Shown here piece after piece: positions 10,541 through 23,051 of a DNA stretch of 64,000 nucleotides. The stretch comes from Carposina sasakii (taxonomy: Eukaryota > Arthropoda > Insecta > Lepidoptera > Carposinidae): the NCBI GenBank assembly GCA_014607495.2, contig CP053168.1:496001-560000 (forward strand). Reading direction: 5' to 3'. The notes under the pieces are model-generated. The model saw nothing but the letters and a program-made list of their open reading frames with translations, ran no database searches and was not told where the DNA came from. Made by a program: the position numbers and the translations under genes. Each line of letters opens with the position of its first letter. Position 1 is the stretch's first letter.

Positions 10541-10770
10541 CTGTGCTGATGCGGTGCTACACTAAAATACATCAGCTGCATCTCCGTCCGTGCATGTCGT
10601 AAGGGTTGACTAAGGTACTCGGACGTTCTTTCCGGCGATGACTTAGCAAATTGTCATTTACCTCTGTTAGCGCTTTACTAAACGTGACTGTGGACTCTTC
10701 TTTATGATGCTGTAGTTCTGGACTGATTTTAGGAACACAGCTGTGTCTTTATGGAAACTATGATTCCTTC
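10541..10770 (+). repeat. Repeat family Q
   Basis: It starts 'gctgatgcggtgctacac', then 'CATCAGCTGCATCTCCGTCC' and 'aggcgataagctagcaac'-like text. Many fragments of both orientations occur (12733, 13495, 14935, 17786, 24290, 26080, 28740, 43266, 43670, 63650). Confidence 0.55.
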
Positions 10771-10864
10771 TATATCTAAATCAAAGACCAAAGATGAAAC
10801 TTTGACATTTTATTAACGAGATCCAATGACAATATAAAGGAATTGAGGAGCGAGATGAAGATGC

Positions 10865-11070
10865 TTTTCCACCAGATATGTGTCATGCTACGGATGCGTG
10901 TAACACCCACCAATCATATGCATTGGTCTGTAATGTCAATGCATCTGATTAGTAGATATCGAACGCATCTATAGGAACGTACATAGTAGAGAGGCAGCTT
11001 GCGGTTGCGAGTTTAAATTACACAAAGTCGCGCATCGCATCATAGAGAACGTATACTTTCTCAATAAAAC
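10865..11070 (+). repeat. Interspersed repeat shared with 54160-54330
   Basis: 'gatatcgaacgcatctatag' and 'agtagagaggcag' match 'gatatcaaacgcatccatag' and 'ggtagaaaggcag' at 54216-54272. Ends are not defined. Confidence 0.4.
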
Positions 11071-11270
11071 GCAAGCTGTATACGCGCTTATAAATAAATA
11101 AATATACAGCATTAATACAGTTGGGTTTATGAATAATTTCCTTTAAACGATGGCGCTATAGTTGTGTGTATATACATACATATCAGAGGAATCAAAGAGG
11201 AGAATATTCATTTATATAATATGATATTATGAATGAACATAAAGGGCATTGGGTGTATACAAAACAGTGT

Positions 11271-11480
11271 CGACGTTTTGATATAGTTGGTAGTGACCCT
11301 GCCTGCGATACCATAAGTCCTGGATTCGAATCCCGGTAGGTGCAAACATTATTTAAAATGAATATCGATATTTGTTTTCGAGTCATGGATGTTATTTATG
11401 TAATATGCCGTTGCTTAGTGCCCACAACACGACTTTAGGTATCTTAGTGTAGGAAGTGTGTGAATCTTTATCTTATCTTA
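11271..11480 (+). mobile_element. tRNA-derived SINE-C
   Basis: The head has an A-box-like TAGTTGGTAGT (11284-11294) and B-box GGATTCGAATCC (11322-11333), followed by 'tcgagtcatggatg' and 'tgccgttgcttagtgcccac'. Copies lie at 30165-30390 (minus) and 32530-32625. Confidence 0.7.
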
Positions 11481-12155
11481 TCCTCTTATAGCTTTCTCCG
11501 TGGTCGGACGGTAGGTGTTAAATAAATGAACATTCAAATTGGCATGTGCAACAACAATAAACAAAATCAACAAGTTTATTTAAAACTATTGGTTACAAAT
11601 CAACAAAAGTACCGTTGTTTGAGTTGAAAAGTGTCGTAATAGGTTGCAAAATGTACTAAAACCCCCAATCATAGAATAAATACTGCAGAATTTTATATTT
11701 TCAGAAACCAATTTCTCTTGCCTACTGGCAAAAGAAAGGTGGCGGAGGAAATCCACAATTTTTTTGGCAAAGCATACCATTTCCGACAAGTGCTTCGTCT
11801 CAACAAAAGGAAGGAAGTCTATTCGAATGTTTACAAAGCAATCTCATTATTATTATAATTCATAGTGAGTGATCGATTTAGTTGACGATTCCATTGGGTG
11901 AATTCGAATTGAAGTTTTTTTATCTTACCTAGAACTTTACTTAGACCTATACCAAATAAGTTACTAATTAAGGTATGTACTCAACTAGCAATTATGGTCG
12001 ATTCCGGTACCTAAACGTAAAATTAGTCCTACCTGTCCTTTTCCCTCTCAGCCATTTATGTTAAGAACGGAGAGAGATAGACCTGACTAAGATTAGGTTT
12101 ACGTTCAAGTGTGACGGTCAGAATCGACCCTGTTGTTAAGCTTAAAAAAAATCTT

Positions 12156-12379
12156 CTATGCTGCTCTGGAAGTGAAAAAAAAAACGTATAAAGTCAGTAG
12201 AGGGACAAGAGGATCTTGGTGTTTTATAGGCGATGGGCTGACCACCTGTCACTACTAACTGAACTTGTACATCTCAACTATACCCTCAAAATTGGTCAAA
12301 AGTGGCACCATGTGGTTCTATCGGCCCTTGGTGCTCTGCCTACTCCGTAAGGGATAAAGGCGTGATTATATGTATGTAA
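12156..12379 (+). mobile_element. SINE-B, long form
   Basis: It has the extra 5' part 'gctgctctggaagtg' and 'GGCGATGGGCTGACCACCTG' before the short-form body and ATGT tail. Confidence 0.7.
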
Positions 12380-13084
12380 TCGTTTTAATTTGAAAAGAAA
12401 TTCTATACAGTGTTGTTAAGTCTCAAGTTTTAATTGAAATGTTTTTATCAAAGTGTACCTTCTGTGTTTTTACTACCATTTAATCTATGCCCTGGGTTAG
12501 ATAACCGTTTGGGGCGCCCTCAAATATAATATGTAAATCCAAGTATCTGATGACAATACACCCTATCACTGTCCAACAGGGTAGCGCTGTTTTCATTATA
12601 TTGAACCTTGTAGTAGAAGATGAATATTAATGTTAACTCATATAAAAGGTTGAAAACATTGAAACGTACAAACGTATACACCTGAGTTCTCAAAATGGAG
12701 TAACCAGGATAGGAAATAGAATATAAAATTCCACAGCCACGTTCAGTATAGAGTCTGGCCCCTCTATACTAAATGTGAAGGAGATCCTGCTTCTTCGTGA
12801 TCATAAAATGATCAGTGACAAGTTGCTAGATCATCACGATAGAGAACGCCTCGTTCCTTAAGTAACTTTCACGATACAGAAGATGATAACTAATGGAGAG
12901 CGTGGAGTGGACTGTATAAATGAATCAAATGTTGGAATGTAGTGGCAAAATGTATTATTTGAGATAACTTATATACTTACAAAATATAATATACTCTTTT
13001 TTTGTATAGTTTATCCCGAAGGAAAGGCAAGGGGAACTAAGCCCATACAGCCATTGTCTTTAGTAAATGATTTCTGAATTTATG

Positions 13085-13107
13085 ATGGATGATAATGATG
13101 ATGATGA
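13085..13107 (+). repeat. GAT microsatellite
   Basis: An imperfect (GAT)n run, probably a LINE or SINE tail remnant. Confidence 0.4.
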
Positions 13108-13739
13108 ATGGAAACGTCGGAAAAATCCTCAAAAACAAGTGTAAAGTTAGTCAAAATGAAAAATTATTGCAGAAACAACTTATATGCGCTCATGAAGAGA
13201 TCGTAATCCGGCTAAAGTTTTACTCGGTTTACCTGCATAGAAAACCATGCACACGCACTAGATCCACATCACAAGTAATCAAAATATATCTTATCTACCA
13301 GAAAACATCACCTTACGGACACATGCAAGCCATTTACAAATAATGTTTGATTTTCACAAGAAAATCACACCCTTCCAGCTTTTCCCGCCGAATCCTAATG
13401 GACAAAAGCAACTGACTTGAAGAGAGAAGCCAAAAAGACAATATCAAAAAATATAATAAAACGGTATCAAAAAGGTCGCACTACCAGCCAGTCGCCAACA
13501 TAAGGAGAGAGCTGATGCAGTTGATGTATTCTAGTGAAGCTCCGCATCAGCTTGATATTGAAACTTGTAAACGGAAAATCCATAAAAAGAAACTTTATAT
13601 TTAAATCCGCTATCACTGTACGTCAGGAATACGTTATGTGAACTGTGCTAAGTGGGGTGTGTGGTCTTAGTGCAAGCGGGTAGTTACAGAAAATGTTATT
13701 ATGTCAAAAATAGTTCCAAAATTAAACGGGTAGTGAGCC

Positions 13740-13985
13740 ACAGTCTCGTATGGCGTCTGTAGAGTAGAAGAGCAACAGCCCATGTCTGCCTGCGGGTATC
13801 GTAAAAGGCGATTAAGGGTTTCAGATAGGTGGGCAGCAGAGCCTCCCGTGTACATAACATACTCTAAAAACCAACCCGCCTGCCCAGCATGTGCAATAAG
13901 CCCTTACGGGAGTATTCTTATGGTGTGCCCTGGGGGAGGCCTACATTTAGCAGTGGACTGCAATAGGCTCATGTATATGTAGGTA
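13740..13985 (+). mobile_element. Repeat family P (LINE 3' end)
   Basis: 'CCCATGTCTGCCTGCGGGTA', 'aggcgattaagggtttc', 'aaccaacccgcctgcccagc' and 'AGCAGTGGACTGCAATAGGC' in order. Small open frames across it are noise. Confidence 0.65.
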
Positions 13986-14494
13986 TGAGTTACTATCCAA
14001 TTTATGTATCTGTCTTAATAATCTATGAATCTTTTCAAGAGATAAGCTCGCCTTTGGGCATTCTCTGTGTAACAATGTGAAGTTATCATACTGTCCAATG
14101 TTTGTGTGTACAATAAATAATATCTCAGAACCTCAGATATACCTAAGATAAAAACAAAGGGACTCAGCGTTTAAATTTACGAAATTTCAATGTCGATAGA
14201 TCTGAATAAAATTGGAGTTTTATAAGCTAGAGAATTCTTATCATCACTTATTTTCTGATCACGTTCTGATTGTATTGTGTTTGGTTTCCCAAGGCCTTGG
14301 TAGAGAAATTAATTTTGTATAATTTAGTTTACGTTGACGCTTGTTTTTATAACAGAATAAAGGAAGCCAACTTTCTACGCGTTACTGTTCATTTATACAG
14401 GTTTTTTATTTTCATCGACAAAAAAATAATAAATTGTAATTGTAACGCCTAATACAATTTAATTAATAAAAATAATAATTTTAAAAATTATATA

Positions 14495-14735
14495 GTACCA
14501 GTGGACGCCGGCGACTTGGTCCGCGTGAACTTCAGAGAAAACAAAATGTTGAAATTATCCGGGATATAAATATTTTCATTGCATAAAAAGTAGCCTGTGT
14601 GTTAATCCAGGGTGTCAGCTAACTCCATACCAAATCTTATTAAAATCGCTCCAACCGTTTTTACTTGAAAGAGTAACAAACATCCATCCATCCATACTTA
14701 CAAATATTCGCGTTTATAATATTATAGTAGGACTA
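14495..14735 (-). mobile_element. Helitron-like element
   Basis: Reversed copy: CCAGTGGACGCCGGCGACTT near the CTAG end (decayed to GTAC), then 'ccgggatataaatattttc', 'aacaaacatccatccatcc' and 'cgcgtttataatattatag'. Confidence 0.65.
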
Positions 14736-14934
14736 GACGGATAACATCCTTGAATATTTCAACATCGCTGCAACTTGCACCCCACAAAACCCAGCTCATT
14801 CCAAGCGTAGCGAGTGCGATATATTTTTGCATCCGCACATTTGTGGATCATGCATTATTGCCCCCAACATTTCATATTGGCTGCAGATTGTTGCAATAAT
14901 ATACCTCGTTAAAATATGAAAATAAATGCGTCCT

Positions 14935-15120
14935 GTGCTGATGCGGGGCTTCGCTAGAATACATCGGCTGCATCTTCTTCCGTGCAAGTGTAAGCGTCGA
15001 CCAAAGAGCCGTTATTTCAGGCGATGATCTAGCAATGCAACTTTTACTAATCTTTTACATCTGGCCCCGCTAGCTAAACGAAGCCGTGATCTCCTTCGTG
15101 ATCTTGCATTTCTGTCTACC
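14935..15120 (+). repeat. Repeat family Q copy
   Basis: 'tcctgtgctgatgcggggc', 'catcggctgcatcttcttccg' and 'tcaggcgatgatctagcaa' in family order. Confidence 0.5.
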
Positions 15121-15129
15121 CTATTTTTG

Positions 15130-15300
15130 GTACAGAGAGTTTCATATGGGCCCTAAGGCCCAGTTGGACACAACGTGGTCGATTCTGGCCGCCACACTTA
15201 TACTTAAACGGCGTTTCCATCGAGGGTTCGCTCATCACCGGGCCCTACACCCTCCGCTGACCCTCGGAGCTGCCGACTCATGGTCACGAACACGAACGAC
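15130..15300 (+). repeat. Repeat family R copy
   Basis: 'CATCACCGGGCCCTACACC' and 'gctgccgactcatggtcacg' match the other R copies. Confidence 0.5.
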
Positions 15301-15310
15301 GATAAAAAAA

Positions 15311-15410
15311 ATCAGTGGTAAGAGCGCTGGCACGAAATGCAGAGGTCGTGGGTTCGATTCCCACCCGGGTGAGGATTTTTTTCCATTTCTTTATTAATAA
15401 TTATATGATA
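15311..15410 (+). mobile_element. tRNA-derived SINE-D, head truncated
   Basis: 'cagtggtaagagcgctggc' then B box GGTTCGATTCC (15351-15361), then a tail with 'ccatttctttattaataatt', matching the copy at 52283-52398. It lacks the first bases of the tRNA-like head and cannot be a tRNA gene. Confidence 0.65.
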
Positions 15411-15415
15411 AAAAA

Positions 15416-15899
15416 ATTGACGAAATAGATGATACAAAATTCTTAGGATTAGTAATTGACAAGCAAATAAACTGGAAAGTTCAAGCAGATCTGGTATGTC
15501 AAAAATTTTATAGTTTTTCATACGCCCTTTATAAATGTCACGAGTCGCATACCACGGCTATGTGGCATCAATATTAAGATACGGTTTATTTAAGATACGT
15601 TATACGGAAATTCGACGTTAAAAGATAAAATTCTTAAAGCTCAAAAAAAATGCATACGTGTAATTTATAATTTAAATACACAACAAAGCTGCAAACCGTA
15701 CTTTAAATCTTTAAATATACTCACATTGCCGTCACTGTACATTCTGGAGGTTTGTATTTTCGTTCGACAGAATCCAAATCTATTTCAGGGAGCTGGTCAA
15801 TCACATAACCGAGCCCTCCGCTTCAGAGATCGGTTGTGTATGGTTGCGGCACAGACTGCCCTCAAGCGAAAAAGTCTATTTTGTATCGCACCTAACTTA
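15416..15899 (+). mobile_element. LINE reverse-transcriptase remnant, interrupted by MITE-1
   Basis: Broken translation gives DDTKFLGLVIDKQINWK, then a region with stops, then LTLPSLYILEVCIFVRQNPN. This is the pattern of the C-terminal region of jockey-like insect LINEs. It has several stops and frameshifts. SINE-D abuts its left side and MITE-1 copy A its right. Confidence 0.65.
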
Positions 15900-15901
15900 T
15901 A

Positions 15902-16284
15902 CAGGTTGATTTTTGGTCGTCAACGTTCCCGAAAACTACGGAATCTCCTCATCATCACGATCATTTTTCTCCATGGAAGCATACCTGGGAAGTGTCTGGT
16001 TTCCAAAATATTAGGGTCCAAAGTTGAGTAAATAGACTGCGTTTTTCTGCATAAATGCACATAGACGCGCGTAGCAGGATTTTTTCACGAAAAATAATTA
16101 ATATCTGTCTATAAAAAAACTAACATAAACACTAGACACTATAAATTTCGCACGATCAAGGAATTTAAAATTTTTTTTCAAAAAAAAAATTTTTTTTCCC
16201 AGCATTTTTTTTGGCATAAACTTACTTTATTTCATGTATAGAATACGTACCCTTCGTTAAAGGTGGCCACAAAAAAACATCCTG
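15902..16284 (+). mobile_element. MITE-1 copy A
   Basis: TA-flanked (15900-15901 and 16285-16286), 383 bp. Termini CAGGTTGATTTTTGG and ACATCCTG are inverted relatives (CAGGATGNTTTTT). The internal 'cccgaaaactacgg', 'aagcatacctgggaagtgtc' and 'gtacccttcgttaa' are shared by all copies. Confidence 0.85.
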
Positions 16285-17220
16285 TATTTACTTTGAGAAA
16301 ATAATTCAAATTAAATTCTCATCTTCTAAAGTAAGGTTAGGTAGCTTCTATATTAAGAAGCATTTGGCATAACCAGTAGCAAAATTGTTGTCTAAAATCA
16401 TTTGGCAATCCGAAATCAATTTGTTAGTCGAAAGCGGCTTACGGCAAAATTAATGATTCCACTGATATATGACAAATTGTAGCTTGTAACGTAATGGAGT
16501 ACGAAGTGAATAAAGTTGAATGGGCCCAATGTAATTTTGCCCCAATGCAAAAATATATACATGCATGTATAATATACACGGCAGTGTACCCGAAACGGGG
16601 TAGCCATAACCATAAAGGAGATCGCACAGACACGTCTAGCATATTGTGGACAAATTTAAATGATAAAAAGTTAATACATAATGACGCGTTATATTTTTAA
16701 TTAAAATCAAACCTATTCATCTCTATAGTTTTGAAACTATTCAGTGGGTGATAAGGAATTCTCGCAACAGGTTTTTTGATAAGAATTTGAGAGTTTCCCT
16801 CCATTAGTCAAAAATAAAAAAAATTGCGGCAAACCTAACGAGTTCTCGCCAATTTGTCACCTATCGCCGCCATCATTAATTCTGCTGATCAACAAATTGA
16901 TTCTACCGCCTTTCGAGATTAATTTGTACAAAAGAACTAACGTAACTATTCACTTGAGATATATTTAAGTAATTATTATTATATCCTTAAATAGCAATAA
17001 TAAGCACATGGGGTAATTTACCCCCACATTAGGTATTCGTATCGTATTGTAGACTCTTTCACATTCCACCAAAGTCGCTGTCTGTCTAACAATCCGATTA
17101 GGTGTTAGAGCAAGCCAAAGAAATATACATAACATACAAACATGCACTCGAACAGCATAATCCTTCTCCTGGAGTAGTCAGGTAGAGAGTAGTTAATGTC
17201 AACTACTGGCAAATAATAGC
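16285..17220. other. Intergenic DNA with minor repeat scraps
   Basis: Only small pieces of common repeats (for example 'aaacggggtagcca' near 16593) are seen; the overlapping small open frames at 16416-16700 have no family features. Confidence 0.4.
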
Positions 17221-17224
17221 GATC

Positions 17225-17400
17225 TATTCTCTTTGCTACTGGAGTCCATCGTCTTCAGCCTATTGCAGTTCACTGCTGGACTTATGCCTCCCTCAAGGCA
17301 CGCCACAAGGCTACTGCCATTGGGGGATTTTTGCCCATAGTCACCACGCTGGTCAGGCAGGTGGCATGGGGTGGTACAAATTCTACTCTGCCGACACCAC
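17225..17400 (-). mobile_element. Repeat family P copy, reversed
   Basis: 'CAGCCTATTGCAGTTCACTG' at the left and 'ggcatggggtggtacaaattc' at the right are the family ends in reverse orientation. Confidence 0.65.
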
Positions 17401-17965
17401 GCGACATATTCGCGGAGTTCATTACGAGTATTATACAATAACTTCCGTGCATGACTTCGGAATAAAACAACTTTTGTATGAAGTTACACAACTAGCGCCA
17501 TCTTTGGTGAAACTTAAACTAGTCCATAGTAAGTATATTGATATATTTCCTACACCTGTCAAAACTTCACAAATTTTATTGTGGTATCTTTCAAACCAAC
17601 TTCAACAACATATAGCTTCATTTCACGTAGTATATTTTCTTCACTGAACATTCTGAAAGTTTGGATGTGGCTAAAGGAAGTATAAAGATAGGAATCAATT
17701 GCTACAGAAGATTTATAGATACCTATTTGAAATTTATAACCTACTTGTTCTGATTTGGTTTAGCTAAAAGATACGTCCTGTAGATACCTACTAATGCGGA
17801 GCTGTACTAGAATACATACTCTTCTTCTGTGCATGGCGCAAGAGTCGAATGAGAAACTTAGGGAAGTTTTTTCAGGCGATAATCGATCTTTTACATCTGG
17901 CTCTGTTACGCTAATCGTGTCTATGGGATTTCCATTGTGGCTGGTAGGATTCTATTTATATGATA

Positions 17966-18190
17966 CTAGCGGCCGTCCGCGAATTTGTCCGCGTGCGATT
18001 TTTCATAGAAAGATGTTTTTTTTTAAGGGCCGATTATTCCAAACGTCAGACAGCCTATTAGAAGAATAAAACTTGATCAAGATAGAGACAGCAACAATTT
18101 TATCCATTAGATAGGCTATCTGAACATTGGAATTATCGGTCCCTAATATTTAAGCTAAAGGATCAGACGGACATAAAAGCCAATTTCCTA
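17966..18190 (-). mobile_element. Helitron-like element
   Basis: CTAG at 17966-17969 followed by CGGCCGTCCGCGAATTTGTC, then family text 'aggctatctgaacattgg'. It abuts an oppositely oriented copy on its right. Confidence 0.6.
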
Positions 18191-18393
18191 CCAATATTAT
18201 AAACGCAAAAGTGTGAGGATATAAGGATGTTTGTTGCTCTTTCACGAAAAAACTACTGAATGGATTTTGATGAAACTTCACAATAATACAGCTTATATAT
18301 CAGAATAACACATAGACTACTTTTTATCCCGAGAAAATTCGACATTTTGTTTTTTCTGTAGTCCGCGCGGACGGAGTCGCGAAAGTCCACTAG
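18191..18393 (+). mobile_element. Helitron-like element
   Basis: Head 'attataaacgcaaaagtg', 'actactgaatggattttgatg', 'gtagtccgcgcggacggag', end GTCCACTAG (CTAG 18390-18393) before T. Confidence 0.7.
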
Positions 18394-18579
18394 TTATCAA
18401 TTATCGACAGACATTCTAACTGCATTCATTTATCTTCATATGAGCTTATTGAAATTGATTCTTCGATCCCGCATTTTGTGGTGCAAACACGCAGTAATAG
18501 CGGTCATAATAGATTGATATTTGCTTCGATGTTATTTAATTTATTAGCTTTAGCTATTGATCACTCATCATTAAGGCTT

Positions 18580-18945
18580 CCTCTGTTTCTTACTCGGCTG
18601 TGCCAAAAGCTCGGAATCTCGCTAATGGACAAAGTCCGAAACGAGGTTACGGATAATAACCGGAGCAGAAGACCAAAGTGGCAGACATAGTCTCGAAATG
18701 TAGCAGTCTGAAGTGGCAGTGAGCCGGCCACATCAGCCGTAGAACCGATGGACGGTGGACTAAACGGGTTCTCAAATGGAGACCGCGTCTCGGCAAGCGT
18801 AGCGTTAGGCGCGCTCCGGCCAGACGGACCGATGACGGCTGGTAGTGACTGGATGGCAAAAACGGGAGATCGAGCCATGTGGCGTAGACTGGGGGAGGCC
18901 TACGTCCAGCAGTGGACTGCAATAGACTGACGACGACGACGACGA
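18580..18945 (+). mobile_element. LINE-E 3' end (endonuclease-reverse transcriptase C-terminus)
   Basis: Translates in pieces to WAGHIS-RRTDGRWTKRVL, WRPRLGKRSVRRA, AGSDWMAKTGDRAMWRR and LGEAYVQQWTAID, the recognisable C-terminus of this LINE group in Lepidoptera. One or more frameshifts break it. It ends with a (GAC)n tail at 18926-18944. Confidence 0.75.
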
Positions 18946-18999
18946 TGTAGGTAAGTATGTGAGTTTGCATATATGTATATTTCTTTGGCAGCCTCAAGA

Positions 19000-19925
19000 G
19001 CCTAAATGGCTTGTCGCATCAGACCGCGACGTCCCGTAATTTGGTCGTATTTTGCTTTTAATATTTAATAATCACCATAGAACTTTGTTGTCATTCCATG
19101 TTCGGCTCGTAGCTATACTAGAACTCTATGGCCCGACAATTTAAGATTGTCAAATTCCATTAAGTAAGTAAATAAATAGTCATGTCTTGTTTTTTTCCTT
19201 TTTGTAAGTATTTTGCTAAGTTTTTTTAGCTGACGGGTTTGTTAATTACTTAATATAATTATTATCGGACGCCCCGTTCAGAACCGTTTCGATAAAAATA
19301 AAATTTGTGATATCGTGTTTCGCAGAAAACGACTACAGTTTTGGTAGTTTTCATTTGGTCATGGCATTATAAGTATGTTATATTCTGCAGGAAACGACTA
19401 CTATGTTTTTAAACCAAGATTATTACATGAAAAATAACTGTAATCTCTGTAAAACCTATTTAATATTCTGCACGAAGTTTATTTTTACCAAATGACATAA
19501 ATAACTTTCAGGAAAAACGTAAGGAACTTTAAAAAAATAAAGAAACTTTAAACGTCAATATCTCGGAACTCGTTTTTATTGTTGGTCTCTTTCTGCAGAA
19601 CTACGGCCAATTTACGTTTAGGTTTAAGTGTGACTGCCGGAATCGACCATAGTGTCAACATTATTCTTCGAAAAGGCTATCTAACGTGAAAAAATCGGCC
19701 CCAAGTAATGAGGTTATATTTAAAGACTGATTAAAACTGACTTCGATTAGGCAGGAAAATCTGGTGACATGCTTAATCGGGGAAATGTAATTTTAAGCTT
19801 AATTTTTTTTTCAAAGTAATCTTGATGGAAAGATTTCTTATGTTACATAATTATGGATTCATGTTTGAAATACAAATGAATACCCATTACTTCTAAAATT
19901 ACTTAAACCTTTACAAAGTTTAAGT
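19000..19925. other. Intergenic DNA, nothing recognised
   Basis: AT-rich sequence with no shared repeat or coding signal that I can support. Confidence 0.4.
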
Positions 19926-19929
19926 TTCA

Positions 19930-19982
19930 TCATCATTTACAGCCCTGAGAAGTCCACTGTTGGACATAGGCCTCCCCCTTAA
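19930..19982 (-). mobile_element. LINE 3'-end scrap
   Basis: 'CCTGAGAAGTCCACTGTTGG' then 'cataggcctcccccttaag' is the reverse of the LINE-E/P type 3' end; a similar scrap lies at 34598-34650. Confidence 0.55.
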
Positions 19983-20663
19983 GTTTACTAGTTCGAATTT
20001 TACAATTCGTATTATTTTTTAACTTTATTTACCATTATCAGAACATAATGCCATAATTTAGTACCTCCATAAAACCCAACCCAATCCACTCCTGTATATG
20101 AAAACGATTTTCACTCACGGCATTCAAATACTCAGGCCCAAAACCTCAAGGCTCTATACAATAACTCTATACAAATCAATGGGCTAACAAAAGCACGAAA
20201 CATTCAATTTACGTGTCAGGTATCCATTAAAGGAAATTCGAAAATAGAAAACGGCATAAACCAACCTTAAAAACTTTTTAAATCCAAACTTTTTTCAAAA
20301 GGAACACATTCAAACAACGTTCGATGCACTTTTAAAAAGTTCCGCGCGTAAATTACCGACTGAGTTCTGGGACGAAGCGCGTCTACCCTCGCAAACTAAC
20401 CGAACCGCACTGAATAAAACTCTGTAGGTGTTCAGGAGAGCTACCGTAGTATTACCCGATCGATTTCAAAACTCGTGCACATTGTAAGCGGTGGGAATTT
20501 CCTGTATGTCTCTCAGAATCATCCGGGTTATATAATACTTCGGTGAATCCATGGAAGTTTAGAGGCAAAGCTTGTTAGAACGTAAACAGCTTTCAAACAG
20601 CTCGTATCTATAGGAGCGTAGAGTACTTTGCATAAGTTCATCAGACACGGCTTATGGCTGAAT

Positions 20664-20996
20664 TAGACGTGTGCGCCGATGATTAATTATCGGCGGCGGC
20701 GGCGTGATTTCGGCGTCTTTTCGGCGTGAAGAATTGAGATATATCTCCATAGTTTTTATTTTAAGTAGGTACCCGATGCGCCTAACCGCTGAACCTTCAA
20801 AAGTGCGCAAAAGTTGGCAGTCTAATGTATGTGTTGTGCACGCTTCTGCTGATAGCTGCCGGCGCCGTAGCTGTATCAGCGGCTGTATCACCTGGTTTGT
20901 TCCAAACGTTTAAAATTCACGCCGATTTCGCGCCGAAAATCGAATCGGCGGCGGCGGCGTGAAAAAAAAGCCGGCGGCGGCGCGGCGCGCGTCTAG
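20664..20996 (+). mobile_element. GC-rich interspersed repeat (family G)
   Basis: It has (CGG)n-rich ends with imperfect inverted termini TTAGACGTGTGCGCCGAT and CTAGACGCGCGCCG. The middle 'gatgcgcctaaccgctg' and 'gtgcacgcttctgctga' is shared with the reverse copy at 26995-27294. Small open frames here come from the CGG repeats. Confidence 0.7.
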
Positions 20997-21675
20997 GCTG
21001 GAATTATAGGTAATAGGATTTGCGATGTATGGGGAAGTAACTTATTTTTTGGCACTTTGGCAAAATGATTGTGATCTATGCAATAGAGACCATTAATAAA
21101 AGTAGAATAGATTACTTTAAACAAATATAATACTGATTTCTTTCAAAGCCATAAAACTCTACAATCGAATAAAACATTGTTGACTAACTTAGAATAAACC
21201 TATAAGTAATTGTAATGTGTGTGAAATAAATAAATAAACACAAATAGGACAAACGACCTAGACATATACATGCCTCTTCTTTTATTGTCAGGTATCTAAA
21301 AAGATATGAAATAAAGTTACCAGCCTTACAATTTTTACATTTATGAGAGTACATCCCATAAACCGGTAGTAGCCAGTTAAAATAATAAAGTAATTTATAA
21401 GTTACAGACTTCACCTAAAATTGGAGCTCTTTACTGCTTGTTACATTGTTAGGTAAAGAGGTGTACAGACTGAGGAAATGGCTTGTTTTAAGGAGTTAAA
21501 CATAAGTTTAAAATGGTAATAACTTCAACGAACTTTGTAAAGGTGTAGAGCTTGATCTCTTCAATACCAGATTTAACATAGCGAGGCGTGTGCTTAGTAA
21601 AATTTTTTTCAGTCAATAAGTTAGTAGGTACCTAGATTTTATCTAGTATCTAAATTTTTATTTATTTCATAACGC

Positions 21676-22375
21676 GCGATGACGGAAAAAGGCTCGACGA
21701 CATGACACTCATTCCATGGAAGATGGGACGGTCTCTAGTGTGGGACGCTACATGCGTAGATACACTGGTGCCGTCCTACCTTCCTGAAACGTCACAAAAA
21801 GCAGGCGGCGCTGCCAAAGCTGCGGGATCCCTCAAACGACGTAAATATTCCAGCCTCGACAGGGGCTACTTATTTGCGCCATTTGGCATGGAGACGCTGG
21901 GGACCAGAGGCGCTCCAATTCTACAAGGACCTGGCCGGGCGGCTCGTGGAGTTCACACGTGACCAGAATGCTGGCTGCTACTTAGGCCAAAGAATAAGTA
22001 TAGCAATCCAGCGCGGCAACGCAGCCAGCATTTTAATCCGCTGATAACGGAGATCGGTTGACCAACCTGTGAAACCGGAACTGGTCGACCGATCTACCGT
22101 ATACACGCTAGCCCTAAGTAGTTTTAAGTTGGTCATAGAAAATTCTACCCTTGTGTATCTAAATTGTTTTTATATGTTTGTTATTGATAAGCTTGTTAGG
22201 TTTTGTGGAACTCTGGTGTAAATTGTGTGTGCATTAGTGCCTGAATAGCACTCAGAATGCTTCTATAAGTGTGGAGTGGACCTGTTATTGGCTTTATGTG
22301 TCTACAATTTTAACTATAATTATAATAGCTGTTGGTCTTCCTGAAATTGTAAAATAAAAATAAAATAAATAAAAT
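21676..22375 (+). mobile_element. LINE-F 3' end
   Basis: Translation gives LIPWKMGRSLVWDATCVDTL, then LDRGYLFAPFGMETLG, then after a frameshift WGPEALQFYKDLAGRL and GQRISIAIQRGNAASILIR ending in a stop (about 22043). These motifs mark the C-terminus of a common non-LTR retrotransposon group. A 3' UTR follows, ending in (AAATA)n at about 22350-22375. Confidence 0.75.
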
Positions 22376-22429
22376 GTCTGTGATAGCAAAATCTGTAGTT
22401 TTAGGTAGGTACAATTAGAGTCAACCTCA

Positions 22430-22560
22430 AATACCCTCAAATTTGGTCAGAAGTGGCACCATGTGGTTCTATCGGCCCTTGGTGCTCTGCCTACCCCGTA
22501 AGCATGAAGCAGCGCCCGTAAGGGATAAAGGCGTGATTATATGTATGTATGTATGTACAA
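22430..22560 (+). mobile_element. SINE-B, short form with internal insertion
   Basis: The family body is present, but 'taccccgtaag' is followed by an extra 'catgaagcagcgcccgtaag', a short internal duplication or insertion, before the normal end and ATGT tail. Confidence 0.65.
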
Positions 22561-23051
22561 TTAGAGTCCGTTTCAAAGAAAAACTCTTATTCGTATTCTT
22601 TATTGTACACATTTCCAAGAGACATTTACAAAGACAATGTTTAAAGACGAAGTTATCTCTATCAGAGATTTCTTCCAGCCAACCAGTTAAATTACGTGAT
22701 TAGAACTAAAATTTTTTGTATGCAGATATTGTAGTCGCCGAGAAACTACCGCTACTATTCAAATTAACTATGGAAACGCACTCGTCCTAAACTTTTTTAT
22801 AAATAATGAAATTTAGCAGGTTTTTTTACTACTTCGTCCAAAATTTGAACGTTTTCTTATTATGGAAATCACTTTCTCTACAAAAGGAATAGAATAATCT
22901 ACAATAAGAAATTAAACAACCTCTCTGTAAAACTAACAATAATAGGCAAAGTCTAGCCAAATGAGGATGTGTGATCTCCCTTATTATCTACATTCTGGCT
23001 ACTCCATTTCAGGAATACAGCCATGTCTGTCTATATGTAAAATCTTAAATA

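Noticed and set aside
11284..11345. tRNA gene
   Set aside because: It has only box-like motifs and no cloverleaf; the same sequence with the same downstream body recurs at 30165-30390 and in part at 32530.
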